Source: CAJMGO01 sp900557305
GTDB taxonomy: Bacteria; Bacillota_I; Bacilli_A; RF39; UBA660
Assembly: GCA_905212975.1 (NCBI GenBank)
Contig: CAJMGO010000005.1
Span: 1-64,000 of the forward strand
DNA: 64,000 nucleotides
Reading direction: 5' to 3'
Shown here in pieces: positions 8,849 to 18,482 of the stretch. A program made the position numbers and the translations under genes. Position 1 is the stretch's first letter; every line of letters begins with the position of its first letter. Under the pieces are notes generated by a model. That model saw nothing but the letters and a program-made list of their open reading frames with translations. It had not been told where the DNA came from and did no database searches.

Positions 8849-10223
8849 TTTAAAGAATAAAGTATGGCTTTATTTATCTATTTTTTCTGTATTTATTTTA
8901 TTGATTTTAGGAATATTTTCAAGTGTTTTTTATAATTTGTTTTATGAGTGGAAGACTGTAAAAAAAATGGATTCTATAGCGGGAGAAATTATCAATAATT
9001 ATGGTTCAGATAATTTTAATGATGTTTTAGATAAATTAACATATTCAAATGGTGTTTGTATTGAAGTTATTGTAGGTGATTTTAGAAGATATTCGACTAA
9101 TAGCTTTTCAAAAGGTTGTTCTGATGAAAATATTAATTTATATAATTTTAAAAAGGATTTTATTGAAAGTGGTAAAATTAAAAAATCTGCTATTGTTAAA
9201 AATTCTAAATTTAACAATAAAACTATAGTATATGGAATAAAATTAGATTCTAATACATCAGTTTTTGTTAATGCTTCTCTTTCTCCAACAAATAGAAGTA
9301 CAAATATTTATTCGAGTCAATTTATTTATATTTCTTTAATAGTACTTATAATTGCTCTTATAATAGCTGTTTTGATTTCAAATAAAATATCAAAGCCTAT
9401 TTTAAAAATAAATGAGTCTGTACAAAAAATGGGCAAAGGTAATTATAATGTTGATTTTACAACTGATAGTTCCATTTATGAGATAAAAGAACTTTCTAAT
9501 ACACTTAATCAAACAAAGAATGAACTTGCAAAAACAGATGAACTTAGAAGAGAATTACTTGCTAATGTATCTCATGATTTAAAAACACCTCTTACAATGA
9601 TTAAAGCATATGCTGAAATGATTAGAGATATTAATTATAAAGATAAAAAGAAAATGAAAGATAATTTAAACATTATTATAGATGAGACAGATAGATTAAA
9701 TCTTCTTGTTAATGATATACTTGATTTATCAAAAATGCAGTCTAACATTATTGAATTAAATTATGAATATTTCGATTTAGATTTGGTAATTAAAAATATT
9801 ATTTCAAGATTTGATTATTTAAAGGAAACAAATAGTATATATTTTAAATGTGATATTGATTCTAATCTTAGTGTATATGCTGATAAGAAGAAAATAGAGC
9901 AGGTTATATATAATCTTATAAGTAATGCTATTAATTATGTTGGAGAAGATAAACAAATAGTAATAAATGCTAAACTTGTTAATGATATGGTAAAAGTTTC
10001 TATTGAAGATCATGGTGAGGGATTAGATAGAGAAGAACTTAACTTAATATGGGATAAATATTATAAGGTTGATAAACAATATAAGAGAAATAAAGTGGGT
10101 ACGGGTCTTGGACTTTCTATAGTAAAAAATATATTTGAACTTCATAATATTGATTATGGTGTTAATTCAAAAAAGAAGGAAGGTACATCATTTTATTTTA
10201 ATATGAAATTTAAAAATAAGTAG
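8832..10223 (+). CDS. Sensor histidine kinase
   Basis: This 463-residue kinase has TM1 at about residues 12-34 and an extracytoplasmic sensor of about 125 residues. TM2 lies at about 163-185, followed by HAMP, HisKA with 'NVSHDLKTPL', and an intact ATPase domain ('NLISNAINYV', 'DHGEGLD', 'GTGLGLSIVK'). It is the partner of the upstream response regulator. The start is taken as TTG at 8832 inside the regulator gene, because no ATG occurs before the first membrane helix. Confidence 0.92.
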   Translation: MKSRNNLKNKVWLYLSIFSVFILLILGIFSSVFYNLFYEWKTVKKMDSIAGEIINNYGSDNFNDVLDKLTYSNGVCIEVIVGDFRRYSTNSFSKGCSDENINLYNFKKDFIESGKIKKSAIVKNSKFNNKTIVYGIKLDSNTSVFVNASLSPTNRSTNIYSSQFIYISLIVLIIALIIAVLISNKISKPILKINESVQKMGKGNYNVDFTTDSSIYEIKELSNTLNQTKNELAKTDELRRELLANVSHDLKTPLTMIKAYAEMIRDINYKDKKKMKDNLNIIIDETDRLNLLVNDILDLSKMQSNIIELNYEYFDLDLVIKNIISRFDYLKETNSIYFKCDIDSNLSVYADKKKIEQVIYNLISNAINYVGEDKQIVINAKLVNDMVKVSIEDHGEGLDREELNLIWDKYYKVDKQYKRNKVGTGLGLSIVKNIFELHNIDYGVNSKKKEGTSFYFNMKFKNK

Positions 10224-10238
10224 GAATACTTATTTTTA
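10212..10238 (+). terminator. Terminator after the two-component genes
   Basis: An 11-bp stem AAAAATAAGTA / TACTTATTTTT with a 4-nt loop, overlapping the kinase stop codon. Confidence 0.75.
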
Positions 10239-10255
10239 GTTTATAAAATTCTTTA

Positions 10256-10284
10256 TTGAATAAAATTACTATTTATAATATAAT
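10256..10284 (+). promoter_or_regulatory. Sigma-A-type promoter of the cdsA operon
   Basis: TTGAAT, 17 nt, TATAAT. It lies 21 nt before the cdsA ATG and serves cdsA-rseP-deoD and probably the two M16 genes. Confidence 0.7.
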
Positions 10285-10305
10285 AAGTATATTGGAGGTT
10301 AGAAT

Positions 10306-11106
10306 ATGAAACAAAGAATTATAACTGCAATTATAATGACTATTATTGTAGTGCCTATTATATTAATTGGGGGTCCTGTATATAAGATTGGTATATATGT
10401 AGTTTCTTTAATGGCTCTCAAAGAAATGCTTGATATAAAGAAAACAAAAAAAGAATTGCCACTATTTATTCATTTTATTTCTTATATAGCGTTAACTTTA
10501 ATAGTTACATCAAATATGTTAAATAATTTATCTTATTTTTCTATTGATTTTAGAGTACTTTCAGGTATATTTTTACTATTTACAATTCCTGCTATTCTAT
10601 ATCATGATAGAGAAAAATATAGTATAGTAGATGCTTTCTTTTTAATTGGTATTATTTTATTTTTAGGTAGTAGTTTTTCAGCTTTTATGCTTATAAGAGA
10701 CAAAGCTTTAAGTTTACTTATATATTTACTTTTAATAAGTGTATCTACTGATGTATATGCATATTTTACTGGATATTTTATAGGAAGACATAAATTACTA
10801 GTTGATGTATCACCTAATAAAACTATAGAAGGTATGATTGGAGGAACTTTATTTGGTACGTTTATTCCAACTGTATTTTTTATAAGTGTAATTAACAGTA
10901 ATTTTAATATTTTTAATGTTGTTTTAATGAGTCTTTTCTTATCTATTTTAGGCCAATTTGGAGATTTAGTATTTTCTTCAATAAAAAGATATTATGGTAA
11001 AAAAGATTTTTCAAATTTATTACCAGGTCATGGTGGAATACTTGATAGATTAGATAGTCTTATATTTGTTATGTTAGGTTTTATATTTTTTATTAGTTTA
11101 ATATAA
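10306..11106 (+). CDS. cdsA: Phosphatidate cytidylyltransferase
   Basis: This 266-residue membrane enzyme with about eight helices makes CDP-diacylglycerol from phosphatidic acid and CTP. The complete CdsA signature is at the C-terminus: 'SSIKRYYGKKDFSNLLPGHG' followed by 'GILDRLD'. It has a TTGGAGG ribosome binding site and sits 11 nt before rseP, the usual cdsA-rseP order. Confidence 0.95.
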   Translation: MKQRIITAIIMTIIVVPIILIGGPVYKIGIYVVSLMALKEMLDIKKTKKELPLFIHFISYIALTLIVTSNMLNNLSYFSIDFRVLSGIFLLFTIPAILYHDREKYSIVDAFFLIGIILFLGSSFSAFMLIRDKALSLLIYLLLISVSTDVYAYFTGYFIGRHKLLVDVSPNKTIEGMIGGTLFGTFIPTVFFISVINSNFNIFNVVLMSLFLSILGQFGDLVFSSIKRYYGKKDFSNLLPGHGGILDRLDSLIFVMLGFIFFISLI

Positions 11107-11117
11107 GGAGGGGTTAA

Positions 11118-12158
11118 ATGACACTTTTATATTTTATATTAGTATTGTGTGTTACTATATGTATTCATGAATTTGGACATTTTATATTTGCTAAAAAAGC
11201 TGGAATTTATGTATATGAGTTTTCTATTGGAATGGGTCCTAGATTATTCAAATTTAAAAGAAAAAATGATGAGACTGAATATTCTATAAGATTATTTCCA
11301 ATTGGAGGATATGTTAGTATGGCTGGAGAAGATGCTTTACTTGATGAAAAAATTCCAAAAGAAAAACAAATGTGTTCTAAAACATGGATGGAAAGATTTC
11401 TAACTATAAGTGCGGGTGTTTTGTTTAATTTTGCTTTAGCGATTATTCTGCTTTTTATTGTTGGGTTAAATGTTGGTGTTACTCAGAGTAAACCAATAAT
11501 TGATAGTTTAGAAGAAGGATATACAGCAATTGATTCAAATATGAAAAAAGGTGATTTAATAACACAAGTTAATGGTGTTAATGTAAAAAATACTGATCAA
11601 TTATATTTGGAGATGGAAGTTGCTAAGGGTAAGAAAACTAATTTTACTGTTAAGCATCAAGATGGAAGTAAAGAGGTTGTATCTATTACTCCGCAGAAGA
11701 TAGAGTCCGATGGTAATACAAGTTACGTTTATGGTTTTAATCTTGATCAAACAAAAGAAAATGGTATTATTCCGTCTATAAAGTATGCATTTAGAAAAAC
11801 AGGAAGTTTACTAAATCAAATGTGTCGAGTTATTTTTTATCTTATAACAGGTAAAATTAGTTTAAGTAGTTTATCAGGACCTATTGGTATATATACTATA
11901 GTAGGAGATGCTGCATCAGCAGGATTTATTAATATAATTTATTTAATTGCTTATTTATGTATAAATGTTGGATTAATAAATTTTATTCCTCTTCCTGCAT
12001 TTGATGGTGGCAGAGCATTATTTCTTATAATAGAAAAAATTAAAGGGAGTAAGATAAATCCTAAAGTTGAAAATACTATTCATTCTGTTGGATTTGTACT
12101 TCTCATGTTATTAATGATAGTAATTACATTTAGTGATTTAACAAAAATATTTAAATAA
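11118..12158 (+). CDS. rseP: RIP metalloprotease RseP (site-2 protease)
   Basis: This 346-residue intramembrane zinc protease has 'IHEFGHFIFAKKAG' (HExxH) in the first helix, a PDZ domain at about residues 120-195, and the second zinc motif in 'FIPLPAFDGGRALF'. It cleaves membrane-anchored regulators such as anti-sigma factors and signal peptide remnants. An AAGGAGG site precedes the ATG. Confidence 0.95.
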   Translation: MTLLYFILVLCVTICIHEFGHFIFAKKAGIYVYEFSIGMGPRLFKFKRKNDETEYSIRLFPIGGYVSMAGEDALLDEKIPKEKQMCSKTWMERFLTISAGVLFNFALAIILLFIVGLNVGVTQSKPIIDSLEEGYTAIDSNMKKGDLITQVNGVNVKNTDQLYLEMEVAKGKKTNFTVKHQDGSKEVVSITPQKIESDGNTSYVYGFNLDQTKENGIIPSIKYAFRKTGSLLNQMCRVIFYLITGKISLSSLSGPIGIYTIVGDAASAGFINIIYLIAYLCINVGLINFIPLPAFDGGRALFLIIEKIKGSKINPKVENTIHSVGFVLLMLLMIVITFSDLTKIFK

Positions 12159-12168
12159 AGGAGATTTT

Positions 12169-12864
12169 ATGACAGCACATATTGAAGCAAAAATAGAAGA
12201 TATAGCAAATACAGTTATTATGCCAGGAGATCCTAATAGAGCAACTTTTATAGCTAAGACTTATTTATCAGATTATAAGTTGGTTAATAGTGTAAGAGGT
12301 ATTCTTGCATATACTGGTTTTTATAAAAATAAAAGAGTAACGGTTATGGCATCAGGTATGGGTATGCCAAGTATTGGAATATATTCATATGAATTGTTTA
12401 AATTTTATAATGTTGATAATATAATTAGAATTGGTACTGCTGGAGCGTATTCAAAAGATTTGAATTTATATGATGTAATATTAGTTGAAGAATCATATAG
12501 TGAATCTAATTTTGGAAAAGTACAAGATATAAATATACCTGATACTTTATATTCTTCTTCTATTTTAAATGATAAAATAAAGAATACAGCTAAAAGTTCA
12601 AATATAGATTTAAAATGTGGTAAAATTCATTCTAGTGATGTTTTTTACAACGAAAATATAAATATAGATGAATTAGTTAAGAAAGGTTGTTTAGCCGCTG
12701 AAATGGAAACTTATGCATTATTTTTTGTAGCAAATAAATTAAATAAGAATGCAACTGCTTTAGTAACCATTTCAAATAATATTGTAACAGGTGAGGAAAC
12801 AACTTCTATTGAAAGAGAAAGAAATTTAAATGAGATGATAAAACTAGTTTTAGAGTCAATATAA
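12169..12864 (+). CDS. deoD: DeoD-type purine nucleoside phosphorylase
   Basis: This 231-residue hexameric-type phosphorylase has 'IMPGDPNRA' (phosphate site), 'GMGMPSIGIY', 'IRIGTAGAY' and 'AAEMETYALF' (ribose site). Aligned with E. coli DeoD, the catalytic pair Asp204/Arg217 falls at 'ISNN' and 'SIER': the Arg is kept but the Asp is replaced by Asn. This may change base preference (see findings). Confidence 0.92.
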   Translation: MTAHIEAKIEDIANTVIMPGDPNRATFIAKTYLSDYKLVNSVRGILAYTGFYKNKRVTVMASGMGMPSIGIYSYELFKFYNVDNIIRIGTAGAYSKDLNLYDVILVEESYSESNFGKVQDINIPDTLYSSSILNDKIKNTAKSSNIDLKCGKIHSSDVFYNENINIDELVKKGCLAAEMETYALFFVANKLNKNATALVTISNNIVTGEETTSIERERNLNEMIKLVLESI

Positions 12865-12889
12865 TGGGTATATTAATAAAGGTGATTAT

Positions 12890-14149
12890 ATGATAGAAGA
12901 TGCAATAGTAAAAAAATATGATAATTATTCTATAATAGATATAAAAGAGAATAAATTTAAAACTAATTCTCTTGTTTTTTCATATAAATATAAAACAAAT
13001 AAAAATGATTTTTTATATTTTTATGTATTAACTGCTTTATTGTTTTTGAAAAATAATAAATATAATACTAAAAGAAAATATAATAATAAAATTTTAGATT
13101 TATATAATCCAAGGCTTAATTGTAGTTTTTCTACTTCTGGAAAATACATTATTTTTAGAACTAAAATAACTTTTTTAAAGGAAAAATATACAGAGAAAGG
13201 AATGGATAAAAAATCTATAAATTTCTTTTTTAAATCTTTATTTGAGCCTTATATTGTAAATGAAGAGTTTGATAATGAAACATTTAATACTGAAATAAGA
13301 AGAATATGTGATGATATAAAAAGTATTAAAGATAATCCTGATAGTTATTCAAGAGAAAGATTAAAACAAGTATTTAATATGGATACAAGTTTTTGCTACA
13401 CATTAATGGATAAAGATGAAGAAATAAAAAAATTAACTTCAAAAGAATTATATTTATTTTATAAAAGAATAATAAATAATGGTGAATTAATTATATCATT
13501 TATTGGTGATACTAATTTTAATTATATAAAAGCTGCTGATGGATATCTTAAAAATAGAAATAATGAAGTTTTTAATGAAAATCATATGGAAAATTTAAAA
13601 GTAAGAAAACAAGTTAATGAAGTTGTGGAAACAATTTCTACAAGTCAAAGTAGATTAAATATGTTATATATTTATGATGAATTAACTGATTTTGAATGTA
13701 AATATGTTTTAAGAGTTTTAGATTTTATACTTGGAGGAAGTGCAGACTCAAAATTATTTAAAGAAGTTAGAGAAAAAAATTCATTATGTTATAGAATTTC
13801 AAGTGGAAGTAATAGGTTAAATAATACGATGATTATAAGAGCTGGAATTAATGCTCAAAATTATGAAAAAACAAAAGAATTAATAGAAAAACAAATTTCA
13901 AGTTTAAAAAAAGGTGATTTTGATGATGAAGATATAGAAAAAGCTATTATTTCATATAAAACAGCTTGTAAAGAAATATTGGATTCACCACTTTCTATTT
14001 TATCTTCTTATTTGGGTAAGATTTATGGTACATCTGATCTTTTAGACGAACGAAAAAAGAATATTGAAAAGGTAACAAAGAAGGATGTTATTGTTTTAGC
14101 AAACAAATTACATTTAGATACTATTTACTTCTTGAAAGGAGATGAATAA
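12890..14149 (+). CDS. M16-family peptidase-like protein, inactive (YmfF-like)
   Basis: This 419-residue protein has the fold and length of insulinase-family subunits. The C-terminal half has 'VLDFILGGSADSKLFKEVRE', the usual M16 'GG..S.LF...RE' segment. The zinc HxxEH motif is absent, so it is a non-catalytic partner. Bacillus ymfF-ymfH has the same order of inactive and active members. Its end overlaps the ribosome binding site of the next gene. Confidence 0.82.
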   Translation: MIEDAIVKKYDNYSIIDIKENKFKTNSLVFSYKYKTNKNDFLYFYVLTALLFLKNNKYNTKRKYNNKILDLYNPRLNCSFSTSGKYIIFRTKITFLKEKYTEKGMDKKSINFFFKSLFEPYIVNEEFDNETFNTEIRRICDDIKSIKDNPDSYSRERLKQVFNMDTSFCYTLMDKDEEIKKLTSKELYLFYKRIINNGELIISFIGDTNFNYIKAADGYLKNRNNEVFNENHMENLKVRKQVNEVVETISTSQSRLNMLYIYDELTDFECKYVLRVLDFILGGSADSKLFKEVREKNSLCYRISSGSNRLNNTMIIRAGINAQNYEKTKELIEKQISSLKKGDFDDEDIEKAIISYKTACKEILDSPLSILSSYLGKIYGTSDLLDERKKNIEKVTKKDVIVLANKLHLDTIYFLKGDE

Positions 14150-14150
14150 T

Positions 14151-15431
14151 ATGAAATGTAAAGAAATAAAGAAACTTGATTTATGTGTATATGAAGAAAA
14201 ATTAGATAATGGGCTTTCTATCTATGTAGTTCCAATGGAATATAAAAATAATATATATACTACATTTACAACAAAATTCGGCGCTAATATATTAGAATTT
14301 GTACCAATTGATGAAAGTAAATATATAAAAATGCCACCAGGTATTGCTCATTTTTTAGAGCATAAGGTATTTGAGCAAGAAGATGGTGTGGATCCTTTTT
14401 CATATTTTACAAAAAATGGTGCAGATGCTAATGCATTTACCAATATAAGACAAACTACTTATTTATTTGAAGGACCAGATAACTTTTATGATAACTTAAA
14501 TTATTTACTTGATTATGTTCAATCTCCTTATTTTACTGATAAAAATGTTGAAAAAGAAAAAGGAATAATAGAGCAAGAATTAAAAATGTATGATGATAAT
14601 CCTTATGTTAAAATAGAAGAAGAAAACAATAAAAATATATATACTACAAGACCATATAGAATACCTGTTGGTGGTACAATAGAAGATGTATATTCTATAA
14701 CAAAAGAAGAATTATATAAATGTTATAATACTTTTTATAATCCATCAAATATGTTTATTGTCGTTGTTGGAAATGTTGATCCTGAATTAACAATTGAATG
14801 TATAAAGAAGAATCAATCTAAAAAGTGTTTTAGAAAATCAGAAAAAATAAAAGTAAAGCTTTCTAAAGAAAAAGATAATGTTAGTGTATCATATGATGTT
14901 ATAGAAAAAGATATCGCATTACCTAAAGTTTTGATATCTTATAAAATTAATAGAAAATATTTTTCTCGTATAAAAAAGCATTTGCAAGGGGATGTATTAT
15001 ACATTTTTGCTGCATCTAATTTTAATATTAATTCACATTTTTTTGAAAAATTACAAAAAGAAAATATTCTTAATTTTGCGCCTAGTATAAATGTTAGTGA
15101 ATCAAAAGATCATCTCGTTTTGAATTTTAGCTTTGAAACATATTATGGTGATATAGTAATTAAAAAAGTAAATGAATTAATAAAGAAAAAAACTTTGTCT
15201 TCAAGAGAATTTGAAAGAGGAATAAAAGGAATTTTATGTGGTCTTATTTATATGAGTGACAATATATTTAGAATAAATAGATATATAACATCATCAATTG
15301 TTTCTAATGAATTATCATATACAATATATGATGATTATAAAAGTTTAAAATATGAGGAATGTGCAGATGTTATAAAAGGTATTGATTTAAAAAATAGATC
15401 AATTCTTATAGTAAATACAAAAGAGCAATAG
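14151..15431 (+). CDS. M16-family zinc peptidase (YmfH-like)
   Basis: This 426-residue protein has the inverted zincin motif 'HFLEHKVFE' and the downstream glutamate in 'EKEKGIIEQEL', so it is the catalytic member of the pair. The start is the ATG after AAAGGAGATGAATAAT; another in-frame ATG at 14142 is too close to the Shine-Dalgarno. The natural substrate is unknown. The two M16 genes probably form a heterodimer. Confidence 0.85.
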   Translation: MKCKEIKKLDLCVYEEKLDNGLSIYVVPMEYKNNIYTTFTTKFGANILEFVPIDESKYIKMPPGIAHFLEHKVFEQEDGVDPFSYFTKNGADANAFTNIRQTTYLFEGPDNFYDNLNYLLDYVQSPYFTDKNVEKEKGIIEQELKMYDDNPYVKIEEENNKNIYTTRPYRIPVGGTIEDVYSITKEELYKCYNTFYNPSNMFIVVVGNVDPELTIECIKKNQSKKCFRKSEKIKVKLSKEKDNVSVSYDVIEKDIALPKVLISYKINRKYFSRIKKHLQGDVLYIFAASNFNINSHFFEKLQKENILNFAPSINVSESKDHLVLNFSFETYYGDIVIKKVNELIKKKTLSSREFERGIKGILCGLIYMSDNIFRINRYITSSIVSNELSYTIYDDYKSLKYEECADVIKGIDLKNRSILIVNTKEQ

Positions 15432-15447
15432 AAAGCTCTTTTATTTT
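15419..15447 (+). terminator. Terminator after the M16 pair
   Basis: AAAAGAGC / GCTCTTTT stem with an 8-nt loop and a T-rich tail, starting within the last codons. Confidence 0.75.
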
Positions 15448-15473
15448 ATGTTATAATTAGTGAGGTGGTATAT

Positions 15474-16403
15474 ATGATATATGTTTTATATGGTTTAGAT
15501 AGTTATTTAATAAATTATAATGTTAAAAAAATTGTAAAAGGTGATGATAAAGAATATTTTGATTTAGAAAATACAGATTTAGGTAGTATTATATTATCTT
15601 GTAATTCTTTATCACTATTTTCAAATCATAAAAATATAGTAGTAGAAAATTCGTATATATTTACTTCAACTATAAATAAAAAGTTACCAGAACAAAATAT
15701 TGATGTTTTAGATAAATATATTGATAATATTAATAAAGATGTAAATTTAATTTTTGTAATAGAAAAGGATAAATTAGATGATAGAAAAAAAATAGTAAAA
15801 AAAATAAAAGAAAATGGTAAAATAATTGATTGTAATACAAAGAAAAATAATATATCTATAGTAAAAGAGTTTTTTGATGGATATAAAATAAGTGACGAAG
15901 ATGTTAAATATTTGATTGATAGAGTAGGAGATAATTTGTCAATTATTTATCAAGAAAGTGAAAAACTTAAAATATATAAAATTGATGATAAAGTAATTGA
16001 TAAAAATGATATAGATACGATTACAACAAAAGCGTATGATTTAGATATTTTTCATTTAATAGAAAATATAGTGTTAAAAAATAAAGAAAAAGCTTTAGAA
16101 AGTTATAATGAATTAATAAAAAATGGAGAGGAACCAATTAAAATTATAATTTTACTTTCAAATCAATTTAGGTTAATATTTCAATCTAAAAAACTGTATA
16201 TGATGGGTTATTCTGAACTTAATATTTCTCAAAAATTAAAAGTACACCCATATGCGATAAAAAAAGCTTTAGAAAAGACAAGAAACTTCAAAGAAGAAAA
16301 GCTTATTGAATATTTATATAAATTAGCTATATTAGATGAAAATATAAAAAAAGGAAAGATAGATGCTAATAGTGGTTTGGAGTTATTTATAATAAATTTA
16401 TGA
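15474..16403 (+). CDS. holA: DNA polymerase III delta subunit
   Basis: This 309-residue clamp-loader delta subunit has the typical N-terminus 'IYVLYGLDSYLINYNVKKI'. A degenerate AAA+ domain and the C-terminal collar region ('LSNQFRLIFQSKKLYMMGYS', 'HPYAIKKAL') follow. It opens the sliding clamp. The start is the ATG after GAGGTGGTATAT; the upstream GTG lies in the ribosome binding site. The gene ends at TGA. Confidence 0.9.
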   Translation: MIYVLYGLDSYLINYNVKKIVKGDDKEYFDLENTDLGSIILSCNSLSLFSNHKNIVVENSYIFTSTINKKLPEQNIDVLDKYIDNINKDVNLIFVIEKDKLDDRKKIVKKIKENGKIIDCNTKKNNISIVKEFFDGYKISDEDVKYLIDRVGDNLSIIYQESEKLKIYKIDDKVIDKNDIDTITTKAYDLDIFHLIENIVLKNKEKALESYNELIKNGEEPIKIIILLSNQFRLIFQSKKLYMMGYSELNISQKLKVHPYAIKKALEKTRNFKEEKLIEYLYKLAILDENIKKGKIDANSGLELFIINL

Positions 16404-16405
16404 TA

Positions 16406-16434
16406 AAAAAGAGTACTTAATTGTACTCTTTTTA
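16406..16434. terminator. Bidirectional terminator between holA and the pilus ATPase
   Basis: An 11-bp stem AAAAAGAGTAC / GTACTCTTTTT with a 6-nt loop between convergent genes. Confidence 0.85.
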
Positions 16435-17859
16435 AAAATCAAGATTTAATAAATCATCCATATCTATCTTTTCTTCTTCATTGCTTTTTTCATTTGTATC
16501 AAAAATATCACTCATGTCATCTTTATTATCTTTTTTTATATCTTCTTTTTCTTTTTCGTTATATATGTTATTGTGATATGAAGAATTATTATTTTCTTCT
16601 TTTTGTTTTTCATCTTTTTTTGCTAATTCAATATTTTCTAAAGATTCATTTAAATCATATTTTCCAACTGTATTATCATCATCTAATTCAATTACTTTTA
16701 ATACTTCTTCAAAAGTAGTTAGGCCTTGTATAACTTTTTCAAGTCCATCTTGAAGTAGAGTAGTTACATCTGATTTATAAACTAGGTTTCTTAATTTATC
16801 TTTTCTTATATTACTACTAATTGCATCTTTTATTTCTTGGTTAACTAATAAAACTTCATGTATAGCAATTCTACCTTTATAACCGTTGCTACATTCTTCG
16901 CATCCTTCATTAACATAAATTTCTTCAATGTCTTTATTAAGAACTGTTTTAAATAGTTCTTTTTCATATTCATTTGTTTTTCTTAATTTTTTACATTTAG
17001 GGCAAAGCTTTCTTGCAAGCTTTTGAGAAATTATACCAGATATGGCACTTGATAATAAATATCTTTCTACGTCCATATCAAGTAAACGTTCAATTGTATT
17101 AAGTGAATTATTTGTATGGATTGTAGATAACACTAGGTGTCCTGTAATAGATGCACGAACGGCTATTTTAGCTGTTTCAGTATCACGAATTTCTCCAATC
17201 ATAATGATATTTGGGTCTTGACGTAATATAGAACGAAGTGCACTAGCAAATGTAAGTCCTATTTCACTATTTGTTTGTACTTGATTAACACCATCAATAT
17301 TCATTTCTATAGGGTCTTCTACAGTAATAATATTTGTGTCTTCTTTATTTAATCTTTGCAAAATAGAGTATACAGTAGTTGATTTACCACTACCAGTAGC
17401 ACCAGTAACTAATATGATACCGTTTGGAAGAGATATCATTTTTACAACTTTTTTATAATTTTCTTCACTAAAACCTAGGCTCTCTAAACCTTGTTGACTC
17501 ATTTTGTAATCAAGAATACGAACAACTATTTTTTCTCCAATTAAAGTAGGCAAACAAGATACACGAAGATCTAGATCAATATCTTGAAGAGTTGCTTTTA
17601 TAGCTCCATCTTGTGGCAAACGTGATTCTGTAATATTCATTCCAGATATTATCTTTATACGAGTTATAAGATTTTTTCTGATGCTGTTTGGTACATCTGT
17701 ATAATTTATAAGTGACCCATCTATACGGATTCTAACTCTTAAAAAATCTTCATGTGGATCAAAATGAATGTCACTTGCGCCTCTTTTTGATGCATCTACA
17801 AACATTTCGTTAACTATTTCAACGACTGGAATTTTATCATAATCAAAAGTTTTTAACAT
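16432..17859 (-). CDS. Type IV pilus/type II secretion assembly ATPase (PilB/GspE/ComGA family)
   Basis: This 475-residue hexameric ATPase powers pseudopilus assembly. It has Walker A 'GATGSGKST' (153-161), the Walker B region 'IIMIGEIRD' (218-226), the His box 'GHLVLSTIHTN', and a zinc tetracysteine site C286/C289/C320/C323. It lacks the long N-terminal MshEN domain of PilB, like ComGA, but keeps the zinc site. An unusual acidic, low-complexity tail fills about residues 391-475. The gene is divergent from two pseudopilin genes; the platform protein and prepilin peptidase lie at 40-43 kb. Confidence 0.9.
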   Translation of the reverse strand: MLKTFDYDKIPVVEIVNEMFVDASKRGASDIHFDPHEDFLRVRIRIDGSLINYTDVPNSIRKNLITRIKIISGMNITESRLPQDGAIKATLQDIDLDLRVSCLPTLIGEKIVVRILDYKMSQQGLESLGFSEENYKKVVKMISLPNGIILVTGATGSGKSTTVYSILQRLNKEDTNIITVEDPIEMNIDGVNQVQTNSEIGLTFASALRSILRQDPNIIMIGEIRDTETAKIAVRASITGHLVLSTIHTNNSLNTIERLLDMDVERYLLSSAISGIISQKLARKLCPKCKKLRKTNEYEKELFKTVLNKDIEEIYVNEGCEECSNGYKGRIAIHEVLLVNQEIKDAISSNIRKDKLRNLVYKSDVTTLLQDGLEKVIQGLTTFEEVLKVIELDDDNTVGKYDLNESLENIELAKKDEKQKEENNNSSYHNNIYNEKEKEDIKKDNKDDMSDIFDTNEKSNEEEKIDMDDLLNLDF

Positions 17860-17891
17860 TTTTCATGCTCCTTTTTATTCTTTTTTTACCC

Positions 17892-17913
17892 TTAGGACTA
17901 GCTTTTATCCTAA
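17892..17913. promoter_or_regulatory. Inverted repeat in the pilus ATPase/pseudopilin divergent region
   Basis: TTAGGA, 10 nt, TCCTAA lies between the divergent starts (17859 and 17967). It could be an operator for both genes or a hairpin in one leader. The role is inferred from position only. Confidence 0.3.
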
Positions 17914-17966
17914 ATGTATTATATAATAATTTATAGATAAATACAATACTAAAAGGAGCTAAAAAT

Positions 17967-18482
17967 ATGAAAAATAAAAAGGGATTTACTTTAGTAGAAG
18001 TATTAGTGGTTTCTATTTTTATTATAACAACCCTTGTTTTTTTATTTACACAATTTATAAATTTAAAGAAGAGCTATGATAACATTTTAGTTTATAATAC
18101 TGTTGATGGATTATATGGTACAAAAAATATAAATGATTATCTTAATACTTCAAATTTAATGATGAAAGATATTATTAATACAGTTGATGTGAATGACTAT
18201 ATAGATATATCAGATTGTAGTAAATCACCTCTTATATATGTATATGAAAACTTTTGCAATAGTCTATACAATTCATTAGATGTAAAAAAAGTTATTGTTA
18301 CACATGAAGATTTAGTTGAGTTTAAAAAAGTATTGAAAAATAATAATGATTATTCTAATAATTTAAAACAATATATTAATAAGACAACAGTTAAAGGATT
18401 TGAAAATTCTTATCGCTTGATTGTTGAGTATAATAACAATAATGTTTCGTCGATAATTATGGAGGTAAGGAGTAATGAATAG
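17967..18482 (+). CDS. Type IV pseudopilin-like protein
   Basis: This 171-residue protein starts with a class III prepilin signal, 'KKGFTLVEVLVVSIFI': cleavage is expected after the Gly, with Glu at +5 and a hydrophobic helix. The rest is not recognisable, as is common for minor pilins. An AAAGGAGC site precedes the ATG. It overlaps the next pseudopilin by 8 nt. Confidence 0.85.
   Translation: MKNKKGFTLVEVLVVSIFIITTLVFLFTQFINLKKSYDNILVYNTVDGLYGTKNINDYLNTSNLMMKDIINTVDVNDYIDISDCSKSPLIYVYENFCNSLYNSLDVKKVIVTHEDLVEFKKVLKNNNDYSNNLKQYINKTTVKGFENSYRLIVEYNNNNVSSIIMEVRSNE

Noticed and set aside
16381..16403. UGA read as tryptophan (Mollicutes code)
   Set aside because: holA, the RnfD-G fusion and other genes end sensibly at TGA, and tryptophan is encoded by TGG throughout.
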